From Branchiostoma belcheri (lineage: Eukaryota; Chordata; Leptocardii; Amphioxiformes; Branchiostomatidae): a stretch of DNA of 64,000 nt. Each line of letters starts with the position of its first letter. Within the stretch, counting starts at the first letter, position 1. The translations under genes were made by a program, and so were the position numbers. The notes under the pieces are model-generated. The model ran no database searches. It saw only the letters and a program-made list of their open reading frames with translations, and had not been told where the DNA came from. Shown piece after piece: positions 1-12,800 of this stretch. The DNA lies in the NCBI RefSeq assembly GCF_001625305.1, contig NW_017804487.1, positions 482,560 through 546,559 on the forward strand, in the 5' to 3' direction.

Positions 1-65
1 CACCTGGCTTCGATGCACATTGAACCAGTAACACCTAGCTTCAGTACACAGTGAACAAGTAACAC
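1..65. repeat. Short tandem repeat, about 31-bp unit, cut by window edge
   Basis: Two full units and the start of a third, each carrying the word AGTAACACCT followed by a CTTC-containing stretch. The array probably continues to the left of the window. Nothing in it looks coding. Confidence 0.6.
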
Positions 66-101
66 CTACCTTTTACAAAAAATATTTATTCCTCCCCTAT
101 A

Positions 102-652
102 ACTTGCAATTGTTAAAAAAAATCACCTCCCAGAATACTTTGCGTGTGCCCATTCACCAATTTCACACTTCCCATAATGCCTAGTAAAAGTCACGGATAT
201 GACGTATTACCCCCTCCCCCTTCATCGATGTAATATTTCGAACAAGTTCTATTGACAAACTGGTCAACTAACTATATTGTTCGGAATTATTTATCTAGTA
301 TAAAGTGCATGCCATAATTGCATTTTTGTTGGAATTAGAGAAGATGACGTGCCTTCTATCGTTCTACCTTCTACCGAAGACTCTCCTACTCGCACGGTCG
401 CATTACGTACGTATATTAGAACGATAGAAGGTACGTCATTTTCTCTAATTCCAACAAAAATGCAATTATGGCATGCGCTTTATACTAGAGAAATAATTCA
501 AAACAATAGTTGACCAGTTTGTCGATAGAGGAAGGGGGAGGGGGTGGCTACGTTATATCCGTGACCGTTACTAACTTACTAGGCATTATGGGAAGTGTGA
601 AATTGGTGACTTGCAATTGTGAAAAAAATCACCTCCCAGAATACTTTGCGTG
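102..652. repeat. Foldback element (arms 154-365 and 418-609) bracketed by a 44-bp direct repeat
   Basis: The left arm 154-365 is the near-complete reverse complement of 418-609, with a 52-bp loop. Outside the arms the same 44-45-bp sequence (TTGCAATTGT, an A-run, then CACCTCCCAGAATAC) occurs in direct orientation at 102-146 and 609-652. The direct repeat is too long for an ordinary target-site duplication, so either it belongs to the element or the element arose inside a duplicated segment. It ends only 28 bp before the stop codon of the GST gene and therefore lies in that gene's 3' UTR or just beyond it. Confidence 0.8.
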
Positions 653-680
653 CCCCCCATACGACGCCGCCATTTTGTTT

Positions 681-860
681 CTATAACGGTGTGTCCCTCC
701 TTGTCTTGATGTACTCAGCTATCTTCGGGTGGTTAGACACCCGCTCCTTGTGTGCCTTGACCAGCGGAACGGCGCCCAACATGCCGAGGAGGTCTCTTTC
801 CTTGGAAGAGCTCTCCAACATGTCCAGCAACGAAAACATCTCCAGATCCGCATGGGTCAT
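681..860 (-). CDS. GST last exon with stop codon
   Basis: Begins at an acceptor reading TTTGTTCAG and encodes MTHADLEMFSLLDMLESS and on to NHPKIAEYIKTRRDTPL, then TAG at 683-681. T-H-A-D is the N-capping box found in nearly all cytosolic GSTs. The Met here is internal, not a start: it joins directly to FFVGKA of the previous exon. The foldback element at 102-652 lies immediately downstream. Confidence 0.85.
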   Translation of the reverse strand: MTHADLEMFSLLDMLESSSKERDLLGMLGAVPLVKAHKERVSNHPKIAEYIKTRRDTPL

Positions 861-3800
861 CTGAACAAATTTGTAAAAAAATATTCGGATTACACCACAG
901 ATCAATTGGTACAACTACACAGACTTGACAATGAATTGGAAGCCCCGACCACCAACCAGCCAAGATTGGCTGACGTGCGGGTGCAGTCTGACCAGATTTA
1001 GGCCACCCCTACCTTTCTACACAACTGTAATCGAATTTGAGTTAAATTTTTGTCAAATTTGACCCCCGAGGTTGTCCCGATCACTGCCGACCTACTCCCG
1101 AACACCAGGCAACCATCATGCGACCATGTCCGAACCTCCAGTCCTCTCCTGGATGTCGTATAAACATTTTGAAACTTTCGGATGGCACAGCTGAACAGTA
1201 GCCAACCTCACCGAACACCAGCCTACGACAGTAGCCGACCTTGCTTCCGATCTACTCCCAACCATGGTTGGGGGGAATTCGGCTGGTGCTCGGGAGGACA
1301 TGTTCGGCTATATGTGACATGGGCTTGAAGAAAACGTCCCCCTTTCAGTGCTTTGCCATTACAAAGTCACAGTCCTTGAAACTTTGCCTGCAATAGTCGA
1401 GGATTGCTATTTTGACTGTATGCTATCGATAATATTTTTGTGCTATCCTACATATCCTTCTTTGACAATAGCGGCGAAGACCTGTATTGTGAAAGCTAAC
1501 TTCATGATGAATTCATTCCCCGCAAAATGTGGAGGATTTCTATCGTGTTATTCATATTCCCATTGTTAGGCTGTGTAGTCCTTGCCTAAGATATTTGATG
1601 CCACCACGAGTTCTGATACATGGATGCAGGTAAGCGAATTAATTACGCACGACGAAAGCGCGCGAGGGTAAATTTTGTCTTGACAGAGATATTACTCAAG
1701 CTGAGCTAAACGTGAGCGATACAGTAAATCAACATTACCTGGAAGAAATAGATGACTGCGGGTAAAATCGCCATGGATTACTTTGCGGTAAGTTGTCATG
1801 CTAAAAACATGAACGGCGATTCACTTCTGCTGCTAACTGGTTGATAAGTATGATTTGGACGTTGGAAATGAGCCGTTGCTATATAATTGTGGAGTAATCT
1901 GCGCCCGTTAAGTGTTCAAATAGGAATATTGATGGTAATTGATACTCCAAACAGACGCTTTGCCTCCGATCTATATCAATGTACGAGTGCAGAGAATTGA
2001 CATTATAATAAGGCCCTTATTTCCTTTCGTCAATTATGGCAATTTTCCGTTCCAGACACCCCCAGACGGATGATCGTTAGGGCTAATTTTCGTTGTAACA
2101 ACTTTTAGTTAGCAAGTTGCCCCTGGAAAGACAGGGGGAATCCGCGAGGCGCCGGGTCCTGGAGCTAGGATCTCGGTAAGCACTTGTCGCTTTAATGGGG
2201 TTAATGACATCAGAGGGGGCGCGCTCGGGGATTAGCCGGTTCAGGAGGGGGTGGAGACGGAGAGGAGGGGGGCTGTCAACTTGGACATGGCCGCGGAGAG
2301 AGACACCTTTCTAGAACCTACTACTTCAAAGCTTTGGCGCACCAGGACACTTCTGACCATGTCTACCCTGCCTTCTTTTGACGGTATCCAACCCCACAAC
2401 GTACTCAACTAACGCTAAAAAGTGGCAGCGAGAATATAAGTTGTGCCTAACTTGAGTTCGCAGTCACTTAGTCCATGTCCTTTTATTTGTATTCATCACT
2501 GTGCTTCTGGATAATTAAAAAAAAACTAACCCTAAGATACATGATACTTTCACACGTTCAAGGTAATGACAGAAGAAATTGTGGTTGAGCTTTTAAGGTG
2601 CAGTTCTTAGTATTTGAAAACCAGATTTTTTTTTAAAGTCAATATTCTAATCACTCATATCTACATATTAAGTTGAAACAACATGTTCTCGTATGTCGAC
2701 ATTCATGTAGCAAAAATGCCGAAAATTGTGACGGAAAATGGTTACAGGTAGGAACCTGGGCTGACTTTTGGGGTACCACCCAGAAAATAAAGGACTCTTC
2801 TTCGGTATTGTTTCTGTACTATTATTTTAAATGCCCGAAGTATGAAATACTAAGGCAAATCGGTGGTAACGTGGGGCAGCATGTGCCAATGTCATACGGA
2901 TTGTTTCCGCGTGCTGCAGTTATCAAATTACATTCATAACTGTTGGATTCTACAGAATAAGCAGAAATAATGGACAACCTCGCAACAAAAGTATACCGCG
3001 GGGACTAAAGCTATGGCGTTGCCATGGACAACGGTCAGTAAACAAAGCTGTGAAGTTCAGCTTGGATCATCGCCGCGGGAAAGTTTAGACTGAGACGATG
3101 ACATGCTGACGACTGAGGAGGGTAATTGAAGTGATTGTCGGTAATGAGAGGAATGGTAACAATGTTAGAGAAGAGGTCTAGAGGGTGGGTGGGTGTGGGG
3201 AGGGGGGTGGATTGGGTACTCCGGTTTGGAAAATCTAGCCTCCGTAGCAGGCTTATAGAACTGGGGGTTTGGTGGTCTTCGGCTGTTTTCTGATTAGCCC
3301 AGTTCTAAAAACAGGTAATTCAACCAGGCCGGCTATGTTGTCTATATGCAATCAGAAAATAGCACATAAAAGCTCCCAAAGACCATGAAGACCCCCAAAA
3401 CCCCCAGTTTTTGGCATGCTATGGAGGCTAGGGAAAATCCATCTTCATCATGCCGGTAGCCAGGATTTTAAATGGGGGGAGGGGGGTTCTTCCCACTGTC
3501 TCAAGGACCAGCGAGCGCCGTTGGCCTGAGCCCCAAGGTTTCTAGTGGGGTCCGGGGCATGTTCCCCCGTAAAATTTTAAAAATTGAACCTTCTGAAATG
3601 GCATTTCTGCGTTTTGAGAGGATGTAAAATGAATGAGACATAGCTTTTTATTGAATGACAAAGTGAGCAGTTTTTCTACAACTCCAGCCCCTCTGGTGAT
3701 ACGAATCAGTTCATCTTTTAAAGAAATATCTTGGATTAAGATAAAAAGTGGATCTTCCTCTCAGATGCAAAATTTCTTTTAGGTATACGGTATCCCTTTG

Positions 3801-6800
3801 CTTTATTTTCTTTCGGGGGGAAGGTTGAATCCATATTCTATTATAGGTTCATTTATTATTCATATTAAAGTTTGAGCGTCTTGTCTTATATCTTTATTTT
3901 CCATAATATACAAGTGGTGGCGAGAGTTACTCTCCAAGCAGAGGTTGTGGGGGATTCGAATGATCGTTAGCTTAGCTTCTTATATTCGGCAGTTTTTTTG
4001 TCGCTACCCCCACCAACGGTGGCCGGCGACCTTCTCTGGCTAATGGATACTGTCTTGCGAACGAAAGGGATCTGCTTTGAGAGTAGGCGAGAATCGCGTG
4101 AAATTTGAGTCTGTCGCCACTTTGTCTTTGTCCATTTTGTATTTTTTTTATTCCAACATGTAATCACCAGACGTGGTGACGGCACACTCAAGTGTTATCA
4201 ACTTATATTAATGCCGCCACCAACACAGGGGACAAATACATGACAGGACAATACTCATTTTCACCTGAGCGAAGTGAGGAAAGTCGTGTAAAGTGCCTTT
4301 CCCAAGGGCACAAGATCGGTGGCATGCCAGGACTCGAACCCGGGACCTCTAGGAGTCGCGCACTCTGCCTCTACGCCACACGACCCCACAATTTTTGTCC
4401 ATTTTGTATTGATGTATATCTGAATAAAAAAAATAAACCGTGGCCAACGTAGCAAAGTTACTAAAACATTGGCAAGAAAAGACACTACAGTTTGCTTCTT
4501 TCTTTTTTTAGAAAGCCGTGAGGGGTTAGCCGCCCCCCTCCCCCATAGGCATGCACCTGCGTTGCCAATAGCAACCACCCAGACTGTTTACCGCTGCCAC
4601 CTTGTCAACAGTCTAGTCGAACGTCGCCAGAGTCATTATGAAAGTCACCACCTCTGTCCGACCCAATCCCCGTTACCCCTCCCCCACGTTACCCGCTAAG
4701 TGTCTGTGCGTGCCATTGTCGCTACAGGCAAAACTACAATTCCGTTATCATTAAACAACACAGCGGTAGGCCTCAGCTACCCGTACCAGATTTATGTAAT
4801 GTCCATTTTTTCTGAAAATATCTGAAATTAATGTCTCCCTAGGATTCTTTAAGTGAACATGATTAACATGAGTATTTATACGGGCTTTAATAGGGTATGA
4901 ATTAAACAAACCTTTATTGTACATGGAGATTTAAGCTTCATTCTATAATAATGTCAAGAAACTTCATCTGTGATATCTATGTCAGTCTAAAGACCTGTTG
5001 TGTCTAAGTGATTTAGACATCATCTTTTTAGCGTCTGTCTTTGTGATTAGTCCGTGTATTTTGGGGATATGGCTGTAAAAGTTATTGTTGTGTATGCTGT
5101 GTATGTATTTGTACTTGTACCTGTACTTGTCTCCATGATTTGAAAAAAAATATCCATTTTTTCACCGCATAATTCTCAAACCAAAAATACAAACTATATA
5201 TAGAGACTCTCCTCAAGGTTTTGTATCCTTAAGCTAGCTTTTTTCCCAAAAACCTCGCATTTTGCCAAGAAAATCTACGAGTATTTCACATTAATTTCTA
5301 ACTAGCTACTCGTACGGTCCTACCTGAATCTTTCCAATGTTCATTTTTTTTCACCTCCAGTATGGTTATCAAACTTAAAATACAAACTATATATAGAGAC
5401 TCTAGCCAAGGTTTTGTATCCTCAAACTAGCTTTTTTGCCAAAACCTATCTACGAGTATTTCACATTTGTACTTACCTCATTTGAAATAATAAAACCATT
5501 TGTAGCTAGCTACCCGTACGATCGTACCTGTACCTCTCCAGTGTTCATTTTTCACCTCCAGCATAGTTATCAAACTAAAAATACAAACTAGAGATTTCCT
5601 ATTCTCGAGCCAGTTACTTTGCCAAAGTCTATCTATGACACGTTTGTGCTGACGTCATTTGAAAGAATCATATCAGTTCTTGCCCACTATCAGTACGTGT
5701 ACCAGATCTCTCTAATATTAATTTTTCCCCTCCAGCATAGTTATCAAACCGAAAATACAAACTAGAAACCCTCCACAAGTTTTTTTTATACTCGAGCTAG
5801 TTATTTTGCCGAAAGCTGTCTATTTCACCTTTGAAAACATACCAGTTCTAGCTCATTACAAATTCATACCTTGCATGACATAACTAGGGAAGAGCATGGT
5901 TTATAAATTCTTTACGTATTACTTTTCAAAAAGAGGCAAATCTGACCAAAAGATTTTTTTATATACCTGCAAGAATATCTTTTTCAATCATGTTTCGGTG
6001 TTGTAATTTTTCTTTCGGGTTGCAGAATTATGTTACGTTTTACACGTTATGTCACAAGTTTAAATAGATACCATTGTATTGAGTTCTGTAGCATGTGAAA
6101 TGTTATGAAATATGCCATTAAAGGCATCCAATGCGATTTCAGAGCAGCAAAACTGGAAATATTCTGAATAAAGATATCTTTATGACATTGACACATACTG
6201 CTTCAATTAGCACAGTTCAATCATTATTTCATACTTTGGGTATTTAAAACTGCAGAAACAAGCCCCAAGATGAGTCCTTTCAGTTTTATGGGAGGTACCC
6301 TAAAAATCAGCCCAGGGCCCCTCCAGTAGCCATTTTCCGTCAGAATTTGGGGGATTTTTGCTCCATGGCTGCATGAGGGTCAACATTGGGATAGTGTGGT
6401 TTCAATTCTGTATGTATAGATAAGTGACTATATATATAAAACATTGGCTTTGAAAAATCGGGTTTCCAAGCCCTAAAAACTGCACTGGATGCCTTTAAAG
6501 TTTTTTTTTGTACGTACCGCCTTCCCAACAAAGAATCCCTGTCCGCCATTGTTCATTTCCAGAAGTTTTTCAAACTGTCTCAGTCTTGTTGGCAGCCTGC
6601 TATCCCAGAATTCATCCTCCAGTGAGGCCTGGTACATGTTGGGAGGAAAGATAATAAAAAAAAGAATCATCATCAGAAACCATAATCATAATTTTCAACT
6701 AAAATATTTCAATTGTTAATTGGTGCAAAAATGATACATAATGATCATTTAAGAGGCATTCTACAAAAGGCTGTATAGATAAGAGTGGTAAACTCATTAC

Positions 6801-9800
6801 AAGTGGTGGAACAGGTGGTTTTAAAAATGTTTTGTGCAAAATACTCCTAAATGAAGTGAAAATGATAGGAAAAGGCAGACTCAGTGAATGATAAGGTAAA
6901 ATCAATAATTTTGGATACTTAATCTAAAAACGAGTTTCTAATCTTTGGAAGAAAAGAAGAAAAAATAATCTGATGTTCAAAGGAAAACTTGAATTGATTG
7001 TTCATTATGCCTTAATTGTTGTATTTGTGGGGTCGTGTGGCGTAGCGGCAGAGTGCTTGCCTCGGAACCAAGAGGTCCCGGGTTCGAGTCCTGACATGCC
7101 ACCGATCTTGTGCCCTTGGGAAAGGCACTTAACACGATTGAAAATGTGTATTGTATTGTCCCCTGTGTTGGTGGTGGCATTGATATAAGCTTAAAAAAAC
7201 TTAAATGTGCCGTCACCACGTCTTGTGATTACATTTTGGAATATATAAAACAAGCGAAAGTAAAGTTTGTAATTTCTAAGATACATGTCTCGAATGCCTT
7301 TCCACCGAAGCAAATGCATGTTGACGACCAAATACAAAAGTAGTTATGTGTGGATCTTATTTGCATACAGAGAAGCCTTGTCACATTTAAACGTACCATG
7401 CTCACCAAACATAGCCTGGGTACCATCCGGATTTTCGCTACGCAACGCTCGAAAAAATCGAGCGTTGCGTAGCGAAAATCCGGATGGTACCCAGGCTACA
7501 CCAAACAACCAAAGGCCTTGTACGACAAAATCACATTCCAATCTGAGATTCACAACTACCGAACACGTTTAACCAGCACAAACAAAATCAGACTACCGAA
7601 ACAAAAGTCAAACTCTCAGAAAAAGCGCTTTATGTACAGGACGTCACAGTTGTGGAAAACATAGGCAACTAGCAAAGTACTGGATTGTAAATAGTGAATT
7701 GTGTAAAGTTTGCCATGTACTGTTAATTTTGTAATGTTTTTTTTAACGTTTGTAATACATGTATGTAAATATGAATGTGTAGACCACAGGAAGAATAGCC
7801 TCTTATGAGGCTAATTGTGGATCTGAATAAAACTGAAAACTGAAACTCTAGACATCATATATTCCAAAATTCAGACAAGTCACAGCTGCAAAACTCGTCT
7901 GTAACCGGCCCCAGCGACAAACAGTTCCAGTTTGTAGTCTCATCAATAAGCAGAAGAAGTCGCGGAGATACGCATGAGTGGAAACAATAAGACATCCAAA
8001 AGACTTGAAGATGCCTCCCATCGCGATCTAATCCAGCATCTCCCGAAGGCAATTTCTTAGAGGCTTCGCTTGAATTATCTCCAAAGTTTGGCGGCGACCT
8101 GCGGAACCTTGCCAACCTTTTTGCCTAATTGGTGGGGCATCCACCGGCGCCGGTGCCGCGCACGGGGGAGGACCAGAGGACGAAAGACGGCTTCGGGCAT
8201 CAATCGGGCCGCTGTCTGGGACGTGACGTGCGCCCCGCCCGGGTCAACCCTCCCTGCTCCGCCGGCAGACAAGCCGGCTTCACCGCCCCGACCAGGAGGG
8301 CTGAGCTCGGGATGGAACTCACTCAAGAAAGTGATTATCGTGCATTAGAATCACTTAGGAGGGACACCGCGGATAGCCAACCAATTTATAACTATTAGCC
8401 CTTTCCACCCCTTTGCTTACGCCAAAGGTCTACAAGAACACCTTAAGCGGTTAGGCTGTCTTTACATCTTCCGACTTGGCTTGTAGACGGTTTATCTCAT
8501 GTTCAGACGTCGGTAAATAGATCTTGTTAGTAAAATTGACTGGCCGCTATTCACTGATGTTTACTAATAGTGCCTGGTTCGTTAGACAGTAGGGGAGTAG
8601 CCGGGTAGAGCAGTAGTAGTTACCGCTATCGTGGTGCGCTGCTCTCCTGTTAGCAATTTCCCAAGTTCAAGGGTCAGCTGTCTCGCTGATTGTGTATTTT
8701 GGAAACATCACGGAACGCAATTAACTCCCATCAAAATCACGGCCGGGAGAGAACCGGGGGCATCGGAGGGATTCCTCACCAATTAGGCACAGGCCCGGCG
8801 CTAGGCGACACTGCGCCCCGCCTGCTGCACATTCCACGCTTGAACTTCTACTACTAATGCTGGGGTGGTAAAAAAAGGTAGACATTTTAGCGGCGTCGTT
8901 AAGAAATGAAGCGGGCATCCAGTGCAATTTCAGCGCGCCAAAACAAAAATATTCGTGGGGTCGTGCGGCGTAGCAGCAGAGTGCTCGACTCGGAACCAAG
9001 AGGTCCCGGGTTCGAGTCCTGACATGCCAATGATCTTGCCCTTAGGAAATGCATTTTACACGACTTTCCTAGCTTAACTCAAGTGAAAATGAGTATTAAT
9101 ATTGTCATGTTCTGTATTTGTACTAGCTCTGGGTTGGTGGTGGCATAAAATAAGTTGATAATTTGAGTGTGCCGTCGCCATGTTTGGTCATGAAATGTTG
9201 AAAAAACAAAAACAAAAATACTCTGGATGAGGAAATACGTCTAATATTGACATTTACTAACATTTTCAGCACATTTTGGTCACCAATTCATACTTGAAGC
9301 GTTTGAAATAACCCACAAAAGAGCTACGTGCAGCGTCTCTTTATTTTTGGGTACCACCGCCGTATTTTTAGTATACCAGTTAGCCCTTTTTTAATTGCTT
9401 TTGTAATGCCTCCAATGTTTCTGGCATGGTTGTTGTTTTTGTATGAACACACGATAAAAGACAAGAGATTTGGTGGCGAGGAGATATTTTTGTCACTGAA
9501 ATTCACATGACTTGCATCGGATGCCCAAGACTCACATCTCATTTTCTTCTTGTATAATGTTATATTTGGCCGTGAAGTTTGATGCACAGGGGATTGAAAG
9601 ATGCACTTCTTGCAAAAGCAAAGAATGGCTATTTGGCAAAAAAATAACTATGACAATCAACCATTAAATACTTTGTCATATTTTCGGCTATTGTCACCAA
9701 CAAGTAATTTGGAAGAACAAGAAGGGCTCAGAGAATGAATGAAAGAGCGAGCAAGTGAAAGAAGGACGGAGTGTGACAGTGTGTGCATGTGGGTGTTTGG

Positions 9801-12800
9801 ACTCTTCTTCCGTTACTTTAATTTTACTTAGGCCACAACAAGTAAATTTTATGGAGGACATCCTCTGCCGACTCCAAATCTAATGCGAGCGGGCGAAAAA
9901 AACAAGGCGGGCTGAAAAAAAAACAAGGTTCCTACATTTTAAAATGTTGACTCAATCATTGTACAAATGGTTTTTATTCAATGCGAACATCATATACACA
10001 GCCAGCATCACATATCACTGCATTAAAGTAAGAAACAAAACATTAAATCAGAGCCTTTTCTTCAGTTATCTGCCTCCCGGCATGGTAACAGACATCTTTG
10101 CCCGTTTTCGGCATGTTGACCACTGTCAGAAGGCAACAAAATTTCTTTTTTTTTTCAAAATCAGGCGAAAATGAATGCGCGCGCTGATGTCATCCATAAA
10201 AATTATTTAATACTTTACTTTACTGGGGACTGACAACACATCAGTACACGGGTCATCAAGGCAGTCGAAACTGGTAGTAGATGACCCACAAATACAGACG
10301 TTATACAAACATAGATAAAGAAATCTAACCGCAAAGTACAAAACAAGACATAATGTTAACATCCTTAATTGGTGGCAGAAGACAATACAATTTACACGTA
10401 GTACAACAGATAAATATGAAAAAAAATATTCCTACCAAGCAGCAAATCGTGCATGAATAATGTGTGGACACAAGTTGAAATGGGTGGAAGACTTAGGGTT
10501 ACTAAAGATATTAGTGTAAAATCGGGGCAAAAAATGAAAATCCTCACACCTAGCCCCCTGTAATAGTTTCATTTAATGTTTTTCTCTTATTTTAACTCAT
10601 ACCAATTATTATCATTATCATTATTGCACTGTATTTATAACTTACATTATCTTATTTCATTGTCATTAACTTATTCCGTGCATTATTTGATTATCCTTAC
10701 TGTATTATTTCCATCTTCTATTGTATTATTTCCATTTATTGATTATACTTAATTTTGTATAGTTTAGAGGAGGAGGGCCTTGTATAAGCATTCCATGCCC
10801 CTCCTCCTTCACCTGTTTTATCCTCGTTTTGTATTATTAATGTCTGTTTTGTTTATGTGCAAACTAATCAAATCAAATCAAATCAAACCTTCTTCTGCTC
10901 ATCCTGTTCGAAGATCGTGGTGAAGAAGGCATCTTTGATGTCTTCTACAGCGTCCGTTATCTCGTCTGCTTTGGCAGCGTCTAAGTTGGTATCTCCGTCA
11001 AAACCTAACGACAACATTTCGTCAATACACAGAACTTCATTGCACGACAATTCTTCATGGTACAATGTATGGCAACAACCGTTGAACATAGTTTAAAAAG
11101 GTATAGAATAAAACTTTACAACCTAATTACTAAACCTTCATGGCTAGTGGCTTGTAGAACGAAGCAGTATTTTTATATATTTGCATGTACCTTTTTTGTA
11201 CTGTGGGTGCTAAAGATATTTTCGAATCTGTCTGTAGCATCGAGTATTTTGAAATCTTAGTAAAACGTTGGCCTTTATTCCAACATACAATTTACAGAGA
11301 GATCAAATTTTCAGCGACCAATGTCGTCTTCATCAGGATAATCAATGACCAAACAACACTCACAATGACAGTGGTCGCTGACAATTGGATCTCTCTGTAA
11401 ATTGTGTGTTGGAATAAAGTTTAACGTGTTACTATGGTTACTACCAACACAGATGAACTTTCATGATATTGAGAGACTTTGGAAATCTGTTGAACTTGAT
11501 TTACGAAATGTGAATAGCTTGTTACATAACACATCTATATCTATCTACTTTATCTCTTTACTTTCTATAAAGAAACCTACAGTGGGCCTCACTGGAAGAC
11601 AGAAGAAAGATGTCCAGACTATGCATGATGTACAAAATGACTAATAAACTGATGGACGTCCCAACTACTAAGAGAACAAGAAATAGTACCAGAGCTATCA
11701 ACCAAGGATTGAGGTGTTCAAGAATTCATTCTTTCCTAGAACTATCGCAGAGTGGAACTCACTGTCACCAAGTACAGTAGGGACATTGTCATTAGATAGC
11801 TTTAAACAATGTCTAGAGCTAGGAGTTCAAGGGTTAGGTGTAACAAGTCGATCGGTGTAATATAGCCAGCTGCCGCCGCGCCGCGTGCCTGCTAAGCTGG
11901 TGTGTTACGCCGAAAGGCGGTTATACCGGCTATACAGATACAGATACTTCATCGCTGGTACATGTATGTAACTGTCTACATACAGGACCGTGCATACGTA
12001 AATGCCCACTTAGCTCCCCAGAAGGTGTACAAGGGTTTTACAGCGACGTTGTACGCTAAGACTGAGATGCCACATGTTTCCTCCCGATAAACGCGCTATC
12101 TCTACATCTCCGTAATAACAGCGGTGGTAAATCGTGGCGAATGAGACACTTCCAGGCCTCTTGTATCGCTCAGTCCTAACTAAACATGTCCTGTATGTTC
12201 CTGATGTCAGGATGACACATGCTAAAGTACTGATGTCCTGCACAGAGATATGTAAGGCCACAGCAAGTAATTTTTTTGGATGGCATCAGCGCGCGGTTTA
12301 ATTTTCGCCTGATTTTGGGGAAACAAAAAACAAGACATTTTGATGCCTTCTGACAATGGTCAACATGACGAAAATGGGCAAAGATGTTACCATGCCAGAA
12401 GATGGATGGCAGATAACTATAAAGAGAGGAGACAAGACAAGGCTCTGATTTAATATTTTGTTTCTTACTTTGATGCAGTGATATGTGACGCTGGCTGTGT
12501 ATATTTGATGTTCCCATTGAATAAAAAAAAAAAAAAAACATTTGTACAATGATTGAGTCAAAATTTTAAAATGTATAATTTTCGCCCCGTCTTGTTTTTT
12601 TTCGCCCGCTCGCATTAGATTTGGAGTCTGAGGAGGATGTCATCCATAAAATTTACGTGCTGTGGCCATATCTACACACACGAAATGAAGACTCACCCCC
12701 TTCCCGGGCTACTAGCCTCAGGATGGCTCTGGTTTGAGAGATAGTCGTCCCGTCCTCCAACTCAAGCCACGGCAGCTGACGGAAAGGTCCGGTAAATTCT

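Noticed and set aside
7029..7105. tRNA-like sequence with A and B boxes (also at 4144, 8955, 16610, 17005)
   Set aside because: Part of SINE copies: no acceptor-stem pairing, a mismatch in the anticodon stem, and the same non-tRNA body follows in each copy.
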